Origin: Coprinopsis marcescibilis
Lineage: Eukaryota; Basidiomycota; Agaricomycetes; Agaricales; Psathyrellaceae
Reading direction: 5' to 3'
Assembly (NCBI GenBank): GCA_004369085.1
Contig: ML210172.1
Span: 62,001-126,000, forward strand
DNA length: 64,000 nucleotides
In this document: positions 58,659 through 64,000 of the stretch, in pieces
Position numbering within the stretch: the stretch's first letter is position 1
Layout: the number at the start of each line of letters is the position of its first letter
The notes under the pieces: generated by a model
Told to the model about the DNA's origin: nothing
What the model saw: the letters and a program-made list of their open reading frames with translations, nothing else
The model's database searches: none
Made by a program: the position numbers and the translations under genes

Positions 58659-61107
58659 TCAGTCTTCCGTGATATCGGGATCGTATATGATTTTCGCAGG
58701 ACTGCGTTTCTCGAATCCCTTGAAAAGGGATCAGCACTGGACCTGATTAGAAGCAGAGGTCGTCACTAACATTTTCCTCCCATGCGATCTGCGCGGTCAT
58801 CTCAACGGAGCTGAGGGATAGAACTAGATCATAACCGAGATAGTAGAATAACCCTACACCGCCGGCCTTAGCCCGGGGCGTCAAAGGGATATGGGACAAA
58901 TCCATCTCGATGCTGCATAATTTGGTGTATAAATCTGAATCGGAATGGTAAGAACTTTAGACATCATGGTGAGAGGAGGAAAAAGTACCAGGGTCAACAT
59001 CCTTCCACCTGGGGTTGAGGTTCTTTCCGCGATACGCCCAAACGCTCGAGGAAACATGCTGGATGTCTGATTTGTTCTCGGAGCGTAAACCAAACCCTTG
59101 ACGGAACTCTTTCCCTTCCTTGACTTGCGTATTCTGGAGATAAAACAAAGGATGTGAGGGTCTGACGTGATGATATCAAGAATTCGAGTGCATTACCTTG
59201 GATAAAAGGATGGCAAAGAAATCAGGGACCAGTTTTTCGCCAGAAGCACACATGAACGTCTTGCCTCGCCGGGCGCGGTGCTCAGGGTCAGCTTCGTCAT
59301 AGAATGCGGTACGGAATTGTCCGTATGTGAACTTGGCAACACGGCTGGTAACTTTGTGGTCAAGATAGAAGGAGATTGCACCATCCGATACAGCTTTGTT
59401 CCTAAACGGAGGTGAGATAAATGAATATAGAGTAGCCAGAACGGTAGAAGACCAACACATGATTTTCCGGCCTGGAAACCACGATTTCGGCTTCTTTGAG
59501 CTGTGCTTCGACGCGATTGAACAACCAGTCGTTGGCAGCAAAGCCGCCGACAAGGACTACATGCTATAACGAGAGTGAGTTCAAATGGAAGTTTGCTAGA
59601 GACGATACTCACGCGGATGGGCTTATGCGAAATCCTTTTCATTTCTTGGACTGCCTCGACGATACATTTAACGGAACCCTCGAAGAAGGTGGCAACATCC
59701 TCCCTAAAGAGATCAGGGCTCAAAGCGCATTAAAGGAGTTTTTGATGGTGCACTTACCCCGCTAGCTTGAGTTGCCCGAAACGGATACTGCAGCTGGCAT
59801 CATTATCCCGTGTTGATCCAAATTTAATGTATTGCGGTTGCTTGTCGCTGCTGAACCGGACCTTGGTCGTTTTGTCGAAGCACCGAACAATATGGTCGAG
59901 GTCCTCAAGGAAGTCGGATTCGCCGAGGAAAGCTGTGGATGGTCAGAAGTGAAAGTGCAAGAGAGTGTGTCAAGGCCACAACCTTCTAGGAATACTTTGG
60001 CGTGGATGCTCACGAACACGGATCCTTGAAAGTGACCTATATCTCAAGGTCAGCTGGAGTCTATATGCTGATACGAAAAACGAGACTCGCATTGTGGTGG
60101 GGCAATCTCCTTGAAAGTAGCGGGCTCTCCATCGTTACCTTGATAGCGGCTGTAAACGCTCACATCGATTGTTCCACCACCGGCGTCAACAATCGCAACG
60201 CCGTCACCTTTCTGTATGCACGTTGTGAGGTCCCAATGAAAGAGTGACGAATAAAGCTACACACATCCATGGCTCGGGCAGGGAGCCCGTTGTCGATCGA
60301 GAAGTGTAAACTGGCCTCTCCCTCGGTCACAAAAGACACCCTGGAGTGCCCTTTTCGTGTATCCTCGATCAAGCCAGCCTTGACAATGGCCTCGCGCATC
60401 TGAGTCTGTTGGAAGCCCTCCCACCCATTCGGGTGAGAAAGAACGAAATCGATTTCGCCTTGTACCGACTCCCACAAATCCCGACCATTGGCATGAGTAT
60501 CCTGAATGAAGGTCGAGGCACACTTGAAGAGATAGCCAAGGAAGTCTGCCATAACATCGATAACCGATTTGTTTAAAGGTAGCGGGGGTATCTGGGCTGT
60601 GATTTGTCGCGAGGAGTCTGTCTTAGGGCGAATGTGCAGTTTGAACCTGTAACTATGGTAAGGCGAGGGGGAACGATTATATAGGGCACCAAGCTCACCA
60701 TTCGCTCTTCACCCAATCTTCGTCTTCAGCTTGCTCGTAGATACCCTCGCGCATAGCTTCTGCGCCTACTGCGCAAACATTTCCACCTTTATCGTAATAG
60801 ATGATAGTTGGGATCTTCGACGCCCCACTGATCTGCTCGTGGGCAGGAAACCTGTTGGAAACCTCCTCTCAAACCGTAGCCCTCGAGTTCTGCCTGGATA
60901 CACCGTACCTCGTTACTCCTTTGATTTCGGGAACATGACCTGGGTCCAAGATGCTATAATGTCCAAATGGTTCCTTCAATTATGTGGCTACCGTGACTGG
61001 AAGCGTGGCACGAACCTATAAGAGATCCCACTATAGGTTGTACCAACGTCAAAAGCCAACACAAGTCGGCGACGGGGGCCAACGTAGGGTTGACGTATAT
61101 CAGACAT
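58659..61107 (-). CDS. HSPA12-like Hsp70-family ATPase
   Basis: Thirteen exons (61107-61016, 60953-60909, 60853-60699, 60646-60265, 60211-60091, 60036-59993, 59932-59758, 59703-59613, 59563-59459, 59401-59197, 59143-58989, 58934-58771, 58718-58659) give 597 residues. The actin-fold ATPase motifs are visible: phosphate-1 FDVGTTYSGISY, KIPTIIYYD, phosphate-2 VDAGGGTIDVSVYS, and the adenosine motif HVVLVGGFAANDWL. The substrate-binding domain and lid of canonical Hsp70 are missing, as in the expanded HSPA12-like family of Agaricomycetes. The function in fungi is unknown. The PPQCHFQGSVFVS join needs the fifth GC-donor intron (60037-60090). It is divergent from THOC1. Confidence 0.88.
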
Positions 61108-61280
61108 GGTGGTAACCAGCTAAGAACTCCCTGCGGCCTCATGTCTCGCCAAACTTTGGAGGATGCTGTCAATCAGGCAGGCAAGCGCCCGGCAACCGCG
61201 AAGAAGACGGACAAACAAAACTGCATCGCCCCTGACTGCAACCACAACAGTCCAATCCTCAACACCAGAACCAATTTACA
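61108..61280. promoter_or_regulatory. bidirectional promoter, Hsp70-like / THOC1
   Basis: Start codons on opposite strands are 173 bp apart. The region probably drives both genes. No specific factor site is claimed. Confidence 0.5.
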
Positions 61281-63746
61281 ATGCTTTCCCTTCAACCATA
61301 TTTCCAGAACCTCCTCAAGTCTCTCCCAGCACCCCCAACCAGTCATAATGACCTCCAGAATCTTGTAAAGCAGACATTGGAAGAAGCCAAGGCATATGCA
61401 TCATCAGACAATTGGAAGAACCAATGGGAATATTTGTTGAGAGAGGAAATCTTTAGGCTAGCGGTACGCGTGTTTTGTTCGCATGTATACTCAATTCTCA
61501 CATCAGGTCACCTCTAGGCAACTGAAGGAGCAGCTCTTAATGCTAACGAAGTCGCATATTACGACGAACTGCGTGACAAGCTGGATGTCATATTGTTGTT
61601 TACCGAACAAGGTGCGCCAGTCCCACTGCGGCCCAAGCTGCTCGCAATTGAACATGATGTCCCAGACGCTTGCGAGCAAACCTTTCCTTTTTTCGTTCTT
61701 CAAGACCTCCTTGAAACACAGACGATAGCTTCATGCTCACATATCTTCTCGTGGATAGAGGACCGTGCAGCACGACTTACCGAAGGAATGGTCCCACAGA
61801 AAGGCAAAGCGCTTATCCTGCTCCGAACACTGAACGAACTCCTGCGACGACTTTCCAAAATGGGATCTACCACCATCTTCTGTGGAAGAATACTGACCTT
61901 CTTGAGTGGAGTGTTTCCGCTTGGGGAGCGTAGCGGAGTGAATCTGCGCGGAGAGTATGGACCTTCATGGGAGGGAGTCAACTTTGCGGAGGGCTCAAAG
62001 GATAGACCTGCCACGGATGATAAGGATGTCGTCATGACCTCGGATTCGTCAGAGTCAAAGGAAGATCAAATGCAAGTGGATACAAAGGACGCCAAATCTA
62101 CAGCTGTTGAGAAAACCCCATCTGAGAAGAGAGAAGGTATTTATATCATTATATCGACTATGATATCGCTCATCGATTTAACAGAGTTTTACAACACGTT
62201 TTGGGCCCTTCAACTATACTTTTCTAAACCGACGGAGTTCATGAACAAGGGCGCGTTGGAGGACTTCACAGAATCTGTCAGCAAGGTGATTCCTGTCATC
62301 AAAGAAGCAACTGCGAAAGAAAGAGCGATGATGGGCAGTCGCAATCTGGGAACCAATGCCTCGTTGAAACGAAAACGGGAGTCTGAACCCGAGGAGTCCA
62401 ATGTTACGGAGTACTTCTTCGCGAAATTCCTGACCAGTCCGGAACTTTTGGATCTTGAGGTGCGTGCAGCAGCTGTGCATCCTGTTTTCTCTCAGTAGAT
62501 TCACGAAAGGACCAGATTGCAGATACGCATTTCCGGCGTCAATTCCTCTTTCAATTACTCATCCTCCTTCATCATCTGCTCACGTTCACCAAAGAAGCCA
62601 AAGAAAGCTGGACTACTCCTCGAAATCGATCACTGCAGATGGATTTCACGCTGGAGGCAGAGGATGCTCAATGGGTGCAGGATGCGATCAGCAAGGTTAC
62701 GGAGGAGCTGCGGCAAACCACGCCTAACGGACGACAATTTTCAGAGACTGTCACCACAATTCTCGAACGAGAACGGAACTGGATTAAATGGAAAAACGAG
62801 ATTTGTGTTCCATTCGACAAGGAGCCTTGGGTCGAGGTGGTAGACGAAAAGCCTGTCGGTTTGTTTGACGCTACTCGCGGGGTTCGAGAGAAAATGCAAT
62901 CACCACCAGAGCCATGGAAATGGGAGCTTGGCACAGAGCCTTTGACAGAAATCTGGGCCCTTGGCTATCGAGACCTTTCTGATCTCCAAACGCCGTTTCA
63001 GTAAGGAATTTCCATATTTCATGCTCAAATGTACGATAACCTAACCCAACTTGTTCAATCAGTCCTGGTGATCTCAAGAACTTTATGCAGCGGATAAAGC
63101 AGGATGATGCACGTATTGCGATGCGTAGAAGGCAATTAGACGCTGCACAGCAACGTCTTGCACAAGCAAGAGCTGCGAGAGCTGCTGCTGCCGCCGTCGA
63201 AAGCGAGCCTCCGAAGCAGGAAACCCTTGCTACACCTACGCCAGTTGCAGCCACTGCGTCAGCCTCTCCCCTCCACCCTTCCCTACCACCAAAACCAGGA
63301 TCTCCCGTCAAACCGTCGGTATCACAGGACTCTGTCCCACCATCCTCTTCGACCCCAGTGGTATCAACAATAATCTCCACGACCCCGTCTATCTCCACAC
63401 CAGCACCCCCTGCTCCAATTACCACTTACTCGGACGAGCAAATAAACAAGTTGGAAGAAGTAAGTAAATTATTTTTGATAATATGTTGCTAAACTAACCG
63501 GATAAATAGCACAAAAGTTTAGTGACCTGGCTGGGCCTTCGCATTGCACGAGAGCGATATCTACAACATTTTAGCAAGGCGGGGACTGGCAACCTCGAAA
63601 TGCTCATAGCAGACATAGAAGGAGAAAAGCAGAGGGAAAAGCAAGGAGAAAAGCAAGGAGAAAAGCGAGGAGCAAAAGCAGAAACAGGCGATGAAGCAGT
63701 AGAGGGCGCAGGAGAGCCTAGCCAGCAAGTAGAAATGGAGACATGA
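61281..63746 (+). CDS. HPR1: THO complex subunit 1 (HPR1/THOC1)
   Basis: Six exons (61281-61463, 61518-62136, 62185-62459, 62516-63000, 63063-63459, 63510-63746) give 731 residues. The THO complex couples transcription to mRNA packaging and export in the nucleus. Family landmarks are ILLFTEQGAPVPLRPKLL, LRTLNELLRRLSK, FCGRILTFLSGVFPLGERSGVNLRGEYG, FYNTFWALQLYFSKPTEF, and the second-half THRFRRQFLFQLLILLHHL-like region HFRRQFLFQLLILLHHL, then WVEVVDEKPVGLFD and IWALGY. The C-terminus is a Pro/Ser/Thr-rich linker and a charged Lys/Glu tail with a short EKQG tandem repeat. The ATG at 61281 is chosen as the first one giving the conserved N-terminus. Confidence 0.93.
63621..63673 (+). repeat. in-frame tandem repeat in HPR1 C-terminus, unit about 12 nt
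   Basis: Four copies of a GAGAAAAGCAAG-like unit (the first and last diverged) encode Glu-Lys-Gln-Gly type repeats near the end of the THO subunit. It is likely slippage-prone. Confidence 0.75.
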
Positions 63747-63906
63747 TAGGGCTACTCAATGGGATTTTGTTTGTCCTGGCGTGATCGAGCGTCTTCAATT
63801 TCCTTCCGAGCGATAAACTTTCAAGGCGTCACATAATAACCCGTATATCTGTTCTGCTCTCCTTCAACATCTTGTTGAGCTTCTCGCTTTAAATTCAATT
63901 TTCGGT
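63747..63906. other. short intergenic region downstream of THOC1
   Basis: About 160 bases between the THOC1 stop and a probable next start codon on the same strand. No repeat or RNA is seen. Confidence 0.45.
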
Positions 63907-64000
63907 ATGCCAGTGCAGCAGGGCCCGCTCAAAGTAAGTCGTCCCCGAAACTTGTGTCTGGATTTGCTCACGATTCCGGGTCGCAGAATGTCCTGGTGAC
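63907..64000 (+). CDS. start of an unidentified gene, cut by the window edge
   Basis: An ATG at 63907 opens nine codons (MPVQQGPLK) followed by a GTAAGT donor at 63934. A CGCAG acceptor at 63986 then continues in frame (NVLV). The splice signals are good, but only 13 codons are visible, so no family can be named. Confidence 0.5.

Noticed and set aside
1..64000. CRISPR arrays, bacterial operons, IS elements or rRNA genes
   Set aside because: None were seen. The sequence is eukaryotic with spliced genes, and no periodic repeats or rRNA segments could be recognised.

Overview
The window is nuclear DNA of a filamentous fungus, almost certainly an Agaricomycete (Basidiomycota). The evidence is dense short introns (mostly 47-60 nt, lariat-type CTAAC/CTGAC branch motifs), basidiomycete-style F-box proteins, an HSPA12-like Hsp70 family member, an AA14-like LPMO-family secreted protein and a Zn2Cys6 regulator. 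The Ceratobasidiaceae/Rhizoctonia group fits the F-box style best, but that placement is an inference. I placed about 107 introns by frame continuity. Every complete spliced model has a length divisible by three.

Layout. 1-3.4 kb: 3' end of a RAD5-like SNF2/RING repair translocase, then an RNase H1 with a long C-terminal tail. 3.5-10.1 kb: an F-box/LRR-like gene, a tRNA-like relic, a SIKE/FGFR1OP2-family coiled-coil protein (STRIPAK-type), a second F-box-like gene and an orphan protein with a hydrophobic C-terminal half. 10.1-23.2 kb: two gene-poor stretches of about 5 kb each around one intronless, C-rich orphan gene (15.2-17.7 kb). 23.2-34.7 kb: FCP1 CTD phosphatase, a basic-secretory-protein-family metallopeptidase homologue, a divergent bHLH / Zn2Cys6 pair and two more F-box genes. 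35.2-48.1 kb: USP12/46 (CreB/Ubp9)-like deubiquitinase, mARC-like MOSC protein, EFM3/FAM86-like methyltransferase divergent from the mitoribosomal protein mS45/Bot1, NR2C2AP-like protein divergent from a tyrosine phosphatase, and a zeta-crystallin-type quinone reductase. 48.5-64 kb: UBP2-like deubiquitinase, a small coiled-coil protein, HAL2/MET22-type bisphosphate nucleotidase, the AA14-like gene, the Hsp70-like gene divergent from THO subunit HPR1/THOC1, and the first codons of another gene.

Most genes are single-copy housekeeping functions: ubiquitin editing, RNA polymerase II and mRNP biogenesis, translation factor methylation, mitochondrial translation and DNA repair. There is no gene cluster with an obvious shared pathway. 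The most unusual signals are at splicing level: five independently inferred GC-AG introns, a 14-nt exon carrying part of a deubiquitinase Cys box, a 9-nt exon in the LPMO-like gene, and a possible 3-nt exon in mS45. A tyrosine phosphatase whose signature lacks the usual His, and a deubiquitinase with a variant Cys box, are also worth checking. I did not see a convincing new multi-gene system.
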